In this document: piece after piece, positions 32,091 through 45,818 of the stretch | Numbering within the stretch: the first letter of the stretch is position 1 | Layout: each line of letters opens with the position of its first letter | DNA from: Marsupella aquatica | Taxonomy: Eukaryota; Marchantiophyta | DNA length: 64,000 nt | Reading direction: 5' to 3' | NCBI GenBank assembly: GCA_973895155.1 | Contig: OZ316891.1 | Coordinates: 30,132,001-30,196,000, forward strand | The notes under the pieces: generated by a model | Told to the model about the DNA's origin: nothing | What the model saw: only the letters and a program-made list of their open reading frames with translations | The model's database searches: none | Translations under genes and position numbers: made by a program

Positions 32091-34210
32091 TGAGCTGGAC
32101 GGATTAAATGACCAGGGCAGAGTGGGACAGTGGGTATTAAGGCAAGAGCAGAGTTTGATTGAGTGGAAACAGAGGAATAGTTGGTTTGGACTTTGGAGGC
32201 TTTTGGAAGTGACGAATTCAGACACTTGGCGTTCGTCTCTCTCCAGCATTGCTGTCGACCACTGTACATTTCTGTAGCAGACGAAAGATCCCAACTTTCA
32301 TCGAGCTTTTCTTCATGATCGACGAGCTCGACTGCATCTCTCATCTCTCTCATCCTTCCCGCTCGACTTCTTTCAAAAATCGACTTCTGGCTTTTGAATC
32401 GCGGGCAGGCAAGTTTTGGGCTCTCCTTTCGAAAGAATTGTGGGCTCCTTCGGAGATTTCATCAATTTGCACTCTTCCATCGTACCTTGCTACCTCTGTC
32501 CCCAATCTGATCGGTCAGCATGAGTCACTCGACGTCATCTCCATCCCGTTCGATGCGAGAGCCACGCCTTAGCGGAATGGCTGGCAAATCACTAACGCAT
32601 TACATCAATTGTGGGTCAGCTGAACTTGAGCTTGATGGTTTGCATTTAACCTATCTCCCATTCAATTCGGTTCCATCTCGAATTGCAGGTGACTTCGGCA
32701 GTATCAAGCGGTAAGAATTCGGGATGCACGTGCAGCTAGCGAATCGAAATTGTGATCTCCGCTCTGGCTTTTGTTTAATTGATTGCAGGTAGTAAGTTTC
32801 TCCACTTTCCATCCCTCCACCCATCACAGCTTTCGTGAGATCTCTTTGCATTTGCAGTGGTGGCAGCCACGAGACTCGTTTGTGTGAGGACTGACGCGAG
32901 TCATCGATCTGTTGTGCTCTTGTAATATTCTTTTTTGTTTCCCGTAGAATTGGGTGTTTTTGAATCGCAGCCAGGTCACACTCACTGCCTGTTCATTCAA
33001 AGTTTTGTAATTCGAAGCGAAGAAGGGTCGTGACTGATCAACCCTGGGAGAGGAGCTGAATTCCTGCTCACCACTGCGGCATTCGGATTGCTGAAGTGAG
33101 TGTGTGGGCACTGCCTGGCTCACTCTTACATTGATGTTCCGTGTAGCAATTGGCTTCTGCTGGGGCTCATTTTAGTTATGCTCTATCAGTCTTTCTGAAG
33201 AGACTTTCCGCACCCTTGCTTCACTAGCCTCTAAGAGGAATTCCTATACTAGGAGGAATTTGGGTTGAATTATCTCCTTCAACCATGTGTTCCGATGACA
33301 TCGCTCTTGTTCCGTGTCCGACAAGGGAACTGAAATTGGCCGATTTGGTCATTTCTACGAAGGACGGATTGGACACAGTTGGGGACAATGGACAGAGTCT
33401 AAAGTGGCAAGGGAGGGAAGCATGAAAAATATCCGAAAATGAAAAAAAATTATATAAGGTGATGTGCTCGCAGCTCCGATCCGGAGGTTGATTCAAATAG
33501 ATTAACATAGTTTTGCGACTGTAGCAGAAGTAGAGGTAGAAGGACACGAGACGCAGGAGCCTGATTGTTCTATTTTGACAGAGAGAATGAAGAAAATCTT
33601 GAGAGCGAGTGGTCTTGGAAGAAAATCACAGAGAGAGCGAGTGGTCTTGGAAACATAGAGCCAAATAAGAGATGGTCTTCCCCTCAACTGCTTCGTTCTG
33701 TGAACACATGAAGAAATCTCGTCGATGCTCTTCATCGATTTCTTTCCTGGTTGACAAAACTGTGCGATGGGTTGCCTAGAAACTGCATTCGGCCCTTTAC
33801 CGACTGCAGGCTTGTGATGAGTCAAGTTCTCTGCTTGGCCAATTTAGGTGATCAGCATGATTGAACTAGCTTCGCGGATGATCCCCACGTGCCTTTCAGG
33901 AAAAGAACAATGGGGCGTTAAATTAACGGTGCGTGCAAGAAGATGCCCGGACGGACTATTTTCCTTTTCCCTTGGCTCTTCTCATGAGGCGCCATGCGCC
34001 CTACTTCTATTTACTTCGCGGACAGCGCTGTCAGTCTGGCCAGCAACACTCCAAGGTTGAAGAGTCGAGCTTAGAGAGGCTTGAACCATCCACTGTTCAA
34101 TTTGTCAACACTTTCCCACAGAAAGACACAGAATCCTCTTGAGGATGTGCGGTAGAACCTGGAGTGTGTCAAGTTCGAAGCTGATTTCGGGGGATTGAAC
34201 TCCACTGCAG
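32091..34210. other. upstream region of LKR/SDH, possible 5' exons
   Basis: No gene is certain. A possible coding exon is described at 32520-32713. Immediately before the LKR/SDH start, CACTGCAG at 34203-34210 looks like a splice acceptor six bases before the ATG, so a 5'-UTR intron is likely and the true promoter should lie further upstream in this region. Confidence 0.4.
32520..32713 (+). other. candidate first exon of an unrecognised gene
   Basis: An open frame starting ATG at 32520 reads SAELELDGLHLTYLPFN and ends at AAGCG followed by a good donor, GTAAGAAT. The LELxGLxLTxLP pattern recalls leucine-rich repeats. I find no matching downstream exon before LKR/SDH, so it may be a 5'-UTR exon, an unrelated gene start or chance. 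Confidence 0.2.
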
Positions 34211-34216
34211 GGAAGC

Positions 34217-37200
34217 ATGACGCACGATTGCATCAAACGAGGGAATGGCGTACTCGGGATAAGGAGGGAGGAGCATAGCAAGTGGGAACGCCGAGCACCT
34301 TTGACCCCTGCTCACTGCGCGAGGCTCCTAAACTTTGGACGTTATGGTAATGGCGAAGGTGTGAACCGTATCATCATTCAACCTTGCACTAAACGCATTC
34401 ACTCAGACCTGCAGTATGAGGAAGTTGGATGCGAAATCTCAGAAGACCTCTCTGCTTGTGGCTTCATTCTCGGAGTAAAGCGTCCACAGGTCTGTGGGTC
34501 CCCAACTTTGTACAAAAGCTGCAAACGTCACTGACTTTTAGCAGCGAGATCTTCTCGCAGGTGCTTACCGGTGTAATGATTGTCTCCTCCATAACTTTTA
34601 CGATTCTCGAAACGAATACAGGATCTTGTATTGATTCTTGTTGACTAACTGATTTAAAACATTTCGATGCCCATGATGTGCAGCTGGGAACACTCCTGCC
34701 AGACAGAGCATATTCGTTTTTCTCGCACACTCACAAAGCGCAGCCCGAGAACATGCCCTTGCTGGATGAGGTACTACCTGACAGTCCAATAGATTGTTAT
34801 TTAAACTAATCCGAATTCCCATGTCCTCTTGTTCTTCCCTCATGATTGTCATGCCTGTACCTGTCTGAAATACTGCCAGCAGCGGTTCTGTAGAAGAATC
34901 ACGCGAGGGGAGGAAAAAGGAACTCAAACCCCAGGACCAAAGAAATCTTAAATTTGACTGTAAGGGGCCAACATACAATTCGTTAAAAAAGAGACGATGA
35001 ATCTGACAAAGAAGGTCGAGAATTCCGATGAAGAGCTCAGGTGACCTAGAATGAATGCATAGATTAAAAACTAGAGAACAATCGGAGACTTGATTTCTGA
35101 ATGTAAAGAGTCTGATCCTTTTCAGATTCTAGAAAAGCGGATCTCCCTCTACGACTTCGAGCTAATTACGGGTGACAAGAACGAGAGGCTAGTTGCGTTC
35201 GGTGAATATGCAGGCCGGGCTGGAATGCTCGACTTCTTCCGTGGCTTGGGCGAGAGTAAGAAACCTCTCAATCAACCCCTCGCTCCGCTTCTTTATTGAA
35301 ATGATACTCTGTATATGTCCGTTTTCTACTGTGCTGATTCTGAAGCGAGGAATAATATTTCATCTAGGAGAATGAATGAAATTGCTCTCTATTTCAAAAG
35401 ATTGTACTACTAAAAGGCATTTTAGTAATAATGTAGCCGTGGATTTACGTTGTGCAGGGTTATTGAGCTTAGGCTTCTCAACCCCTTTTTTGGCAATGGG
35501 TTCTTCGTATATGTACTCGTCTTTAACAGCAGCCAAAGCAGCGGTTCTTGCTGTCGGAGACGAAATTGCATCTGCCGGTCTCCCCTTGGGAATCTGTCCC
35601 CTTGTTTTCGTATTCACTGGCTCTGGAAATGGTGAGGGCCCATATTTGCTTTTACCCTCGATAGAATGAGTTAACAGAGCTTCAGATATAGCCAGACGGA
35701 GGACTATTGCAAAGATTCTTATATCAAACGTGCTCGAATTCATCTATGATAACTTAGGAAATTTCGTTTTGTTAAGAAAGACTATCACTGTAAGTGGGAT
35801 CAATTATAAGATCTGGCAGAGATGAGGAATTGGCTTTTGAAGTTTTGTACATTTAACACTGCCTGATCTCAACGGTTACGCACCGTCGGGAAAATCAAGT
35901 ACAGGAAAAATCGTTGGAGGAGAAATCGTTCACTTAGAACTTTTTCCTTTGAACTCTCTAATTTGCGGATTCACGTCGTCATCTTGTGCTGTAGTTTCAA
36001 GAGGTGCACAAGAAATATTCCGCCTTCTCCCCCATTCTTTCGTAAAGCCTTGTCAGCTTCCTCAGCTATACGACACAACGACCGAACCTTCTACGAATGG
36101 AAACGTTTCAAGAAAGGAGAAGGCAAATTTTAAAGTATACGGCTGCGTTGTGGAGTCTTGTGATATGGTTGCTCCCAATCACCCTGGTAAATCTTTTGAT
36201 AAGGTCCGTTTCCCCAACACATCATAGGTTGTGTCACCTTTCTATTTTTCTTTATTAGTTTTCTCTGAACTCCACATTTGTTGCTGAAGTTTCTTTGCTT
36301 ATGCAAATTCTAGTACCGCTTTGAATTTCAGGCCTTTAGTCGAGCGACAAAAAGGAGTTGAGGGGCCTCCAGGGAGCACTTGCTTTCGAACGTAGGGGAT
36401 CTATTTACTTAGCCGGAATTTAGCTCACAGGCAGGTCTTTTCATAGTCGAAGTTCCTTATCTAACAATCCTAAGCACTTCTAACGTGTAATTCAGGATGA
36501 TTATTATGCTCATCCCGAGGATTATCATTCCATCTTTCACGAGAAAATAGCTCCATACACATCAGTTATAGGTGAGTATCAATGCCGTATTGAGACGTTT
36601 GTATTGAACGACCTCGGCCTAATTGAAACGGTCTGGAATGACGTGAGGATAGTGACCTTGCAAGGCCACGATCTTGCTGTGGCAAAAGTTCTATTTACTG
36701 GCTTCCGACTTTTAGTTGAAGCTCTGGTGAATGATCCTCAAGAAATGTATGATCCTCAAGAAATGTATGATCCTCAAGAAATGTGAGTGGCTTATGTATG
36801 CCTTCCTAAATGCCCTCTGAATTATGTAAATCTGACAACTTCATTTTGCTGGTGCTTTGCAGTCAATTGCATGTATTGGGAGCGAAGATTTCCTCGCCTC
36901 TTGACCAACGAGCAGTTGCGACAACTGACACGTATCCATGCAAGGACAGAACCTCAAAGGAAATGGAGTCGATTCTTGGGAGTAGCGGATCTAACGTGTG
37001 ATGTGGAAGGTTCCATTGAATCCCTTCATCAAATCACCGCCATTGAACAACCATTTTTCAGGTTAAGATCCTCCTCATTTTTGCTCACAATCGTTTTAGT
37101 GCATAACAAGTCAACTGCTCGATTTGTTGAAGGTATGGTCTGATGAGAAACTCTCTCGATTCATGATTCAAGTTCTCTTATTTCTACATATCCGTGACTG

Positions 37201-40200
37201 TCCTACTCAACTTAGAAGAAATTGCAGAATATAGAGATGGCTTTTGGGGGAACTCTGCTATGAAATTGATGATTTCCTGTTCATTTCATGGACATACAGA
37301 TACGACCCTTCTTCTGGCTCATATCACAATGATCTGGATGGTGAAGGAGTTATTTTCCTGGCTGTCGATTGCCTTCCAACAGAACTGCCAAAAGAGGTAC
37401 GACAGGTAGTGAGGAAAGTTTTTTCAGCTCAGTGACGTAAATAGTGCAGTTTGTTCTTTGACACTTAAAGCGCCATTGCCTATCGTCAGACCTGGATCCA
37501 CCAGGCTTTACCTTTAAGACTATTTTTTCCCTGAAATCTTGGAGGAGAAGTCTTGGGCACTTCCCCCTTATATAGGGCCAGTGGTGGTTTAAGAAATCCT
37601 GCATTCCCTACAGCCAAGTAGCACTCTTGCAGTCGGGGATCCGAAACCTTGGAATCTTTGGAGCTGCCTCAATTTACACTATGGCATATTGTCACGAAAT
37701 TCTAGCTCGTGTTGCCTCAATAATGTGGAGTTGTGTTCTGGTGGGTTTCATGGCAGGCAACCAAGCATTTCGGAGACGTGCTGTTTCCGTTCATCAGTAG
37801 TATGGCTCATGCGCAATGTCCAGATGAAATGGTACTGCCCATCAAACGGGCATGTATTGCTCATAATGGAAAGCTAACCCATCTCTATGAGTACATTAAC
37901 CGAATGAGGCAAGCAGATAACAAGTGAGCATCCTTCCAGAGCGCTAGAGGAATGAAATGATTGGGCTGGAATGAAACTGAACTGCTGGCCAGGCCGTTCA
38001 ATCACCTTCTTGACGTAGTAGGAAATTTTGTGTGGAATGCATCGTTGGTTCAAAGTTAAGCATCAGTTTCCAGTTTAACGTTGACCTGTTGAATTTCTGA
38101 CTCTGGATTGTACACCAATGTTTTGCTCTTCAGGGTTGTGGAGTCTCCGGCTAGCTTAGGTAGCACGAAGAATGGATCCTTCACCAGAGTGGTAAGAAAA
38201 TTGGCTTAGCGTGTCAGAATGTAGCTCGTAGCGATCCGTCAACCTCTATAGGCACTGTGGGGGAATTGTCGAGGCTAGAACTCCTACATTGGGTGGATCG
38301 TAACAGTTGGATCTCTGTGGGCTGGATGTTTCAGGTGTCCCTTAACGGCCACTTATTTGATCAATTTCTTATCAACGAAGCACTGGATGTGATTAGCGCA
38401 GCAGGTGGTCGATTCCATTTGGCAACATGCAACCTTGGCCAGACCGATGAAGAAATATCGCATGCTGACCTAGAGGTGAGAAGCGTTCTTCCGAGTATAT
38501 TGGTACGATTGTTCACGTTGGGACAATGCAATCTACTGACAACTTTATCTCACCAGTAACGTACCCTGGGGACCACCGAATCACTTTGATGATTATCCGG
38601 AATCTTACGAATCTTGTAGAGTCCCCTGTAGACCCTTCAGAGTTACCACTTTGACGTGGGTGTCTCTCGACGTGACGAATACTTACGTGTTGCCGTGGTG
38701 CAATTGAGTTGGGATTTCATTCATTGAGTATTTTTCTTCTTTCTCTCGTATCAATCAAAAATAGTTATAAAACTCACGTCAGAAACTCATCCCATCTTTC
38801 ATTGTTATGCCCTGCTAGTCTAGATTTTCTCTTCGACGGGCGAAGTCCAATATTCACAGTGAAAAGTTGACAAAAGTCGGAAAAGGTGTGAACAATATGC
38901 AAGGACAATAGGTTTAGCAGTGCGAATCAAGAGCCTTGTCTAATTGCCCTCGGTTCCCCTTTTTCAGGTTGCAGCTGAGACTGAACAGCAGCTTGATCAA
39001 ATTGTGGATGCCTTGGCTGCTGTTGCCACCCACAGTGAGACCCACATTGTCGATGCGATACTAGGTGACGAAAGAAGAAGGAGCTACCAACAGTCCAGGC
39101 TTAACAGGACAAGCAGCCCTCCAACCCTCAAGGAAACCATGGATGACCAAGTGTTGACCGTGCTGATATTGGGCGCAGGCCGAATGTGTGAGCCAGCGGT
39201 CACTTACCTGGCTTTCCATGGAAACAATCTTGCTTCCCCAGGCAAAAGCTATAATGGAAAATTGCAGGTCGTCGTTGCGTCACTATACCTACAAGATGCT
39301 CAGAAGGTAATCCTAAATTCGAACTAGTTCGGGTGTGGAAAATATTTACCCTCCTGCAGTTCTCGATTCAGAATTTGTTCCGGCAAGCGAATTCCTTGTC
39401 AAGTGCCTGAGGTTGATCGAATCCATCTGTAAAAGAATTTGGAGGGTGAGTAGTTATGATCATCTTTACAGGTCACGCAAGGGATCTGTAATGCATCAGC
39501 GATGCAGCTGGACATTTCGAACGAAGATCACTTACGAGCCTGTGTTTCTAAGGTTAGGATGCCCTTCCTGTTTCAGTTCACGACTGATATTTTGCCATTC
39601 AAAAGAAGCTTGTTACTTGGATGTTCTGAAAACTTATTTTAAGACGGAAGAGACTATAATTAACAAGATCCGTTCTCTGGCGCGGATAAATTCAACAGTG
39701 CCTTCCGACTGATCAAATTCCTTTTACTCAACTACCATTCTAGTGCTCAAATCGTGTGCCATAGATTTCTACCTAACCTAAACGCACATTCCTATGGATA
39801 CGCAGGCCTCAGTAGTCATCAGCTTGCTACCTGCAGCTTGCCATGTTCCAATTGCTACAGCTTGCATTGAGGTGCGCGACTTTCCTTTGGTAGTAAGAAT
39901 GACATTATATTGCTGTTCTTTTCTGCCGTCCAAAAGAATCTTCCTTGTTTGGAAGAGATACGAGGTAAAACGCTAAAAGTACTCACTTATTAGGGGAGTA
40001 TACTCTCAAACTGGAGGAGCAAAGGGTGTTCTGTCTAATTCACTGGTATGAAAGGGACACATAGCTCCCAATTAAACAACAGACTGTGCATCAATGATGG
40101 ATGGAAGGGAACGAAATTCTGAACTTGACAAACTACTGTTATTTTGTGGCATGGAAGTTCAAGAAGCATCTTGTGACAGCAAGCTATGTAAGCCCGGAAA

Positions 40201-43200
40201 TGGCCTCTTTAAATCAAAGAGCCAAAGATGCTGGCGTTGCGATTCTCTGTGAGATGGGTCTTGACCCGGGTATTGGTGAGTGTTCGGCCGTACTTCTGAA
40301 GTTTCTCAAGGGGTCGATAACCTTTGACTGAGAAGAAAACTGCAATTTTGCTCAATTGATGATGTTGGCGTGATTCCTTGATCGATACTTTCAATTGACC
40401 TCGGTAATACAAAAACCTTTCCCCTCCTTTTAGTATCGCTCTCATCACTCAGTCAGCTCAACTCACCACGACAAACGTTGATGAGGAAACTATGTTTAGT
40501 AAAAATCGTAATTTGCAATACTTAGCTCCATCATCATGTTGACGCTACGAAAACGTTTGTTGATCTCGTCGCTGCATCATTCAAAGCAGTACTCAACTGT
40601 GACAATTCAAGGCTTCCCTGATTGATTGCTCTTGTCGAGACGGCCGTTACAGATCATATGATGGCGATGCAGTTGATTGATGCTGCACACAACCGAGGGG
40701 GACACATTCAATCATTTGTGTCATACTGTGGTGGGCTTCCTTCTCCAATGGCAGCAAACAATCCGCTTGGATACAAATTCAGGTGATTCGTGAATGACAT
40801 CGAAATTTGAGCTGTGAGAAATTATACCACCGTACTGTGATTATCTAGCAAACTCCCTCCAAACGAAAGATTTATTGAGATGCTGTTCTGGTACTTCTGA
40901 GTGAATGGACAGCGTTCCCATCTCCTTACGCAAAGAAAGTCTTAGATACGGACTTTGATACGTGTGGCGGCACTCGCAGCCATCATTTCAGTCCTCTGCA
41001 TTGCTTTATTTTCTCCTCCATATCTTCCGACGTGGGGTCTGCAGCTTAAAACGGAAACAGTGAAAAATGAAAAGCAATAAACTATCTTGTTGCTCATATG
41101 AGTTGCGGCGTTCTTAAATTCTTTATTGGGATGGTGAATTTCAGTTGGAATCCTTCCGGAGCCATTAAAGCCGGGCGCAATCCTGCTATTTACAGGGAAG
41201 CTGGGAAAGTCGTAGAAGTTGCTGGTAAGTTTTCCCGACAACGTTAACTCAAAAGTCCTCGGATGTATTCATGTAAACTTAATTGCAAATCTGCAATTAC
41301 AAACTTTGACTTCATTCGAATGACCAGTGTGTCCCAGGCTTTATGTATCCCCAGACGCTTAAGAGGCTGTATTTCCATTCGAGTAAGCCATAAGTTGTAT
41401 TTCAGGCATTCCCCTCCATCACACTAAGGTAAGTTGAGGAGCGAGTCTCGTCGGTTGGGTCAAATATGACGGGTAGGGATCACAATCTTTTCAGGCTAGT
41501 TTCCTTAGTTCAGATCTAATAATTCTCTCCCTCTTGGATCCATTTCCTGCTTTGTCTTCGCTTCAGGTAAGTTAGGCTCCCAACGTTCTCAGGGTAATAT
41601 GGTAATGTCACTGCACAGGGGAGGACTTGCTTTCATCAGCTGCTCGACTTCGGCTTCCTAACCTCCCTGCATTTGCTCTGGAGAGGCTGCCAAATAGAGA
41701 TTCCTTACAGTATGGGGAGTATTATGGTATTGCACAAGAGGCATCCACGGTCTTCCGAGCAACTCTGCGGTACGAAGGTAGTATTCTGAAACAAGTATCA
41801 GTATTTTTGGTTTCCAGTAGATAAGCACGCCGAAAACTTTTCAGCATGTTAGTGTGGGAGAGTAGACAGGGGCTTAGTGTTATTTTGGGAAAGAGACAGA
41901 AGGTGAAATGCAGATTGCCGGCAAGAATCTGCAAGGCGAAGTCTGGTTCTTTTAGCACAATGTGACAGCTCCATTTGCGGTTTCTGCATGATGAGCAGGT
42001 TTCAGTGAACTTATGGATGGGATCGGAAAACTGGGATTCTTCAATTTTGAGAGTCATCCGGTGCTGCAGCCAAAGAGGGCGGACGACCCTGCCCCTCGGC
42101 GTGTAACATTTGAGATGTTTTTGGAGTACGCAGTCGACCAACTCTCGCAGGCTTTTAAGCCGAAGAACACCGAGACAGCTATCGATAAACTGGTCAGTCT
42201 TGGTTGCTGTACTGACACTGCCGCCGCTCGTCGACTCTGGCACTGCCTCAGGTAGTGACTCTACAGTGATCCGTTATCCTGGTCAATGTCCATTGACGCC
42301 GTGTCTCAACGTTTTACTTCGCATTCCTCAATACACTTAAAATACCGAAAATGATTCACCTTAAACAACCATCTCTGCTTCTCAAGTTTTTTGTTTCGTT
42401 TATTTTTGGAGCTCTGATGGAATGACTCAAATGTTGAAGCGATACCATCACCAACCCCCTCTCTTGGTGCATCAAGTGAAATATGTAGTAGAAATGACTG
42501 CTGGGTCTTTAGAGGCTCCATACGTAACTGACACAAGTCTGCTGCTCGAGGTGTGCGAGCCATTAATGTCCGAGTGCATGACTGTTGCACTGGACGGATT
42601 GCAACAGGTGGCTGAGACTGAATTCCAAAGAGGAGGTTCCGGAGAGCTGCAAGAGTGCATTTGACGTATTGTGTTATTGTATGGAGTCAAGGTTGACTTT
42701 CGCACCAAATGAACAGGTCAGATTATGAATTATGCAATCATCGGATTGTATTTTCGTATGATAATGAACCATTAACGGTTGTAAATGAAGCACATGGGTT
42801 TCGCCCGCATTGGAGATCCAAAACAGATGGCTTAATTTCTAGGGACGAGAGTATCTTCTCAGCTAGAGAGTCTCTCCTGTTCCGATCGTATGAGGTAAAT
42901 CTAATTTCATTTGAGTGCATGAAAACGCAGGATTTGGTTTTGCTTCATCATGAATTGGAGGTACAATATGAGGACGGTCGGCCGACTGAGCGGCACACAG
43001 CAACATTGTTGGCCTTGGGGGAAACGGCAAACAGCTGTGGCAACTCTCCAGGAGGTCCACAGTCGGCGATGGCACGAACTGTAGGCTTAACGGCAGCAAT
43101 TGGAGCACAGGTCTCTTGTTCGTCCAAAGCTTTCTTCGCTGCTCGATCTTGTTAGCTCGTGAGGATCATTAAGCCCCGAACACGAGATCACGACCGTGCA

Positions 43201-43770
43201 CGATGGAATGCCACACTTTTCCACCACATTCTTGAGAACACCTAGTAGATGTTTGCCTAGTAGCAATGTTGTCCACACTCAGAAGGGAAACCCATCTGTA
43301 ACTGCTCTGATGCACCGTGTCTATGCAGCTTTTACTCTTTGATGAAGTGAAGTCAAGAGGAGTACTTCGACCAATGCAGCCTGAGGTTTATAATCCAAGT
43401 ACGTTTTCTTCAATCTTTGACAACAAAATTTTTAATTTACTGCAATCAAAACAGGAAACAAGAAGCCGTGATTGCCTGAACTGGAGTGTATAGAGCATTG
43501 GTCCTGCAGAATTAGATTGTGAACAGGTTTGCAAAAGACTCACAACTTTGTGTGAGACTGAATCAGTAGAGATACATACAGTAGAGATTGAAGTCCCGAT
43601 CAAGCAGGATCCTCGGCACCTTCAATATCACCCTTGTTGTGTTCCAAGGAATATCACCCTTGTTATCATCCATTTTGACTTGCTTGAAATCCAATTGTCT
43701 GCCCTTGACAGCTTTGGCGATTCTGGCCGCCCAAGGAATGCAACTTGAAGAGAATTTGGAAGTCCTGTGA
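34217..43770 (+). CDS. LKR/SDH: lysine-ketoglutarate reductase/saccharopine dehydrogenase (bifunctional), 23 exons
   Basis: Lysine catabolism enzyme: the N-terminal half joins lysine and 2-oxoglutarate into saccharopine; the C-terminal half cleaves it to glutamate and aminoadipic semialdehyde. Exons: 34217-34489, 34684-34770, 35126-35255, 35458-35631, 35995-36203, 36496-36571, 36863-37061, 37300-37396, 37757-37923, 38134-38191, 38335-38475, 38968-39306, 39472-39552, 39806-39871, 40164-40275, 40653-40782, 41145-41224, 41619-41777, 41999-42251, 42843-42894, 42931-43110, 43329-43398, 43712-43770. Every junction is GT..AG and phases sum to 1063 residues, the normal plant length. Marks: [16 protein letters not shown] and [18 protein letters not shown] (LKR); [12 protein letters not shown] at residues ~602-613 (SDH Rossmann loop); [47 protein letters not shown]. 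Exon 20 is short: about 15-18 residues common in relatives are absent. The start has an acceptor just upstream, implying a 5'-UTR intron. Confidence 0.95.
36731..36784 (+). repeat. 18-bp triplicate in an LKR/SDH intron
   Basis: ATGATCCTCAAGAAATGT occurs three times in perfect tandem inside intron 6 (36572-36862). It reads MYDPQE in one frame but lies outside the coding model. Confidence 0.9.
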
Positions 43771-45217
43771 GGCTAACTGTTTTAGCCGAAGCTGGGCATT
43801 ATGGGTGGGAGAGCTGACACACGATTCTTGTTTCGATGGGATGGTTTGAAGCTAGGCGGGCGTCTACACAAATCAACCAGTGTCTATGTTAGTGATTGCT
43901 TTGGCACTCACTCACGAAAATGTACATTCTAATTACATGTAGTGGGCATGATTGTACATACTTTGTACAATTGTATATACATCAGCCTTAGATGGACGTA
44001 CAAATTCTAATCCTTATATAGTGGCGACCTACTGTTTGACACAAAAAAAACCGAACTGAATCCTCGGTCATGTTTAATAGTAAGAGTTGGCTTCTGATTT
44101 TGTAAAATGAACTTTGCCCAAAGAGCACAAATGACTGGAGATTGACAGAAAAAGAAAAAGAATAGATCCAAATTGCTGTCTTTGACAGAAAAAGAAAAAA
44201 AAATAGATGTAAATTGCTATTTCCCTTCATTTTTTGAGGACACCCTTACTGTTGTACTTTGTACTTTGCCTCTCCAGCGGTTTACAGGCCTTTGATTGCT
44301 ATCCTCAAATTTGCCTCCTCTTTTGGAGGCCAGGAAATAGCAGGCCCCCCATTCTGCATTTGAATCATCACCAGTGCCCCCCAATCTTACTAATAATTTT
44401 CAAAAGGAAGCTACTGCAAAGGCCTACGGGGCTTCACTCTACTATAACTCACAAAACAAGGGGCTTCACTCTACTATAACTCACAAAACACAGAATAAAA
44501 GATGAACCGAAACAGCTAGGAATAGTTTTTTGTGCAAGCTACCTTTTCGTTCTCATCTCTTTCCGTTCCTTGGTAGTCAAGGCTAGTCTGAATAAGGTTC
44601 ATCAGGTTACTTTCAGGTACACTGGGAGTGGAAGGCTGATCTGGTTTGAAAAGTTGGTTGCTTTCAGACGTCTATCCTCTGTTGGATGGGCCTGCTTTCG
44701 GTTTTCAAGGCAAAAAAATGTCACAACATGGTCAAGATGGTGGTTGGCCGCCACAATTTTAGTGATTGGGGGATCCGGTGGGAAAGGAGGCCTCTAAACT
44801 CTCATTGCCAGCCCAAAATATGGAAATTACGGACTATTTTAGCACATTTTATTGATGGGGGAATCTGGTGGGGAAAGAGGCCCTAAAAACTCTAACTGCC
44901 AACCCCAAGAGATGGAAGTTACGGACTAAGTCAATGGAGCGCCCGAGATGCACTGTGAACGCTGTTTTAAGGAGAAATATAAACGTGGAGACACTGAGGA
45001 CGGAGTGGCTTGAAATCAAAAGTCGTCAGGAGTGGGTGGGCTCCATTTCGATAGAGCTTCAGACTCTCAAGGGTTTGGACGGTGAGATCAGCAGGTATAT
45101 TACCGTGAGCCAAACCTGGCTGTACGTCTCAAGGAGGTTGGCAACCCAAGCACAGATTCACCCTACAGTACGTGCTATTCAGAGCACATTGGGCCATTCG
45201 AGCTGCTACTGTGAACC
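43771..45217. other. 3' flank of LKR/SDH and intergenic DNA
   Basis: Two small tandem duplications: a ~41-bp unit with TTGACAGAAAAAGAAAAA at about 44142 and 44183, and an ~89-bp unit starting TGGGGGATCCGGTGGG at 44767 and again at 44856. No gene is recognised. Confidence 0.45.
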
Positions 45218-45253
45218 TGAGTGAGTGAGTGAGTGAGTGAGTGAGTGAGTGAT
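45218..45253. repeat. (TGAG)n microsatellite
   Basis: About nine perfect TGAG units in a row. Confidence 0.95.
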
Positions 45254-45818
45254 TGTTGCATGCGCGTGGAGAGCATGTCGTGGAAGGAACAACCGACTGA
45301 ACCATGAATTCAGAAAGTGAATGACCGATCAAGTTGAGTGAAAAGTGATCCTGGCGAGAGTGACAGTGCAGTACACAAGATTGTCATCAGGCGAATGGTG
45401 TAATATTATTAGCGTACCTTTGGTACTCTTCAACTTTTTGGCTCTTTTGTACTCTCACGTTGTTTCGTTTGTTTACTCCCTTTTATTGGGACTTTGTATT
45501 GAATCATGTCTCCAGGTTGTGCAAGTTTTTCTTTTGGCAATGTTATATATATTTATTGATTTATTTAGATTTGAGATGGGTACTTGATTACAGTGTGTCT
45601 TGCCTTAGGGATACCCTTGAACATAAATAGAGATAAGACCAAAAAAACATTGCAAAAGAATCTATTTTGTTTCACTTTCATCTGTGCCCCCATCCCTTTT
45701 TATGGTATGCACTTCACTTTCGGTCCTTATCTAGATTTAGGGCCTAGAGGCTTCATTCTAGAAGTCTAGATCCAAACTCTAGCTTTTGTTCAGAATTATT
45801 ATTATATAGATGCCCGCA
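45254..45818. other. intergenic DNA with a dispersed-repeat fragment
   Basis: Contains, at about 45740-45800, a relative of the 157-bp unit at 28350-28660. No gene is seen. Confidence 0.45.
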
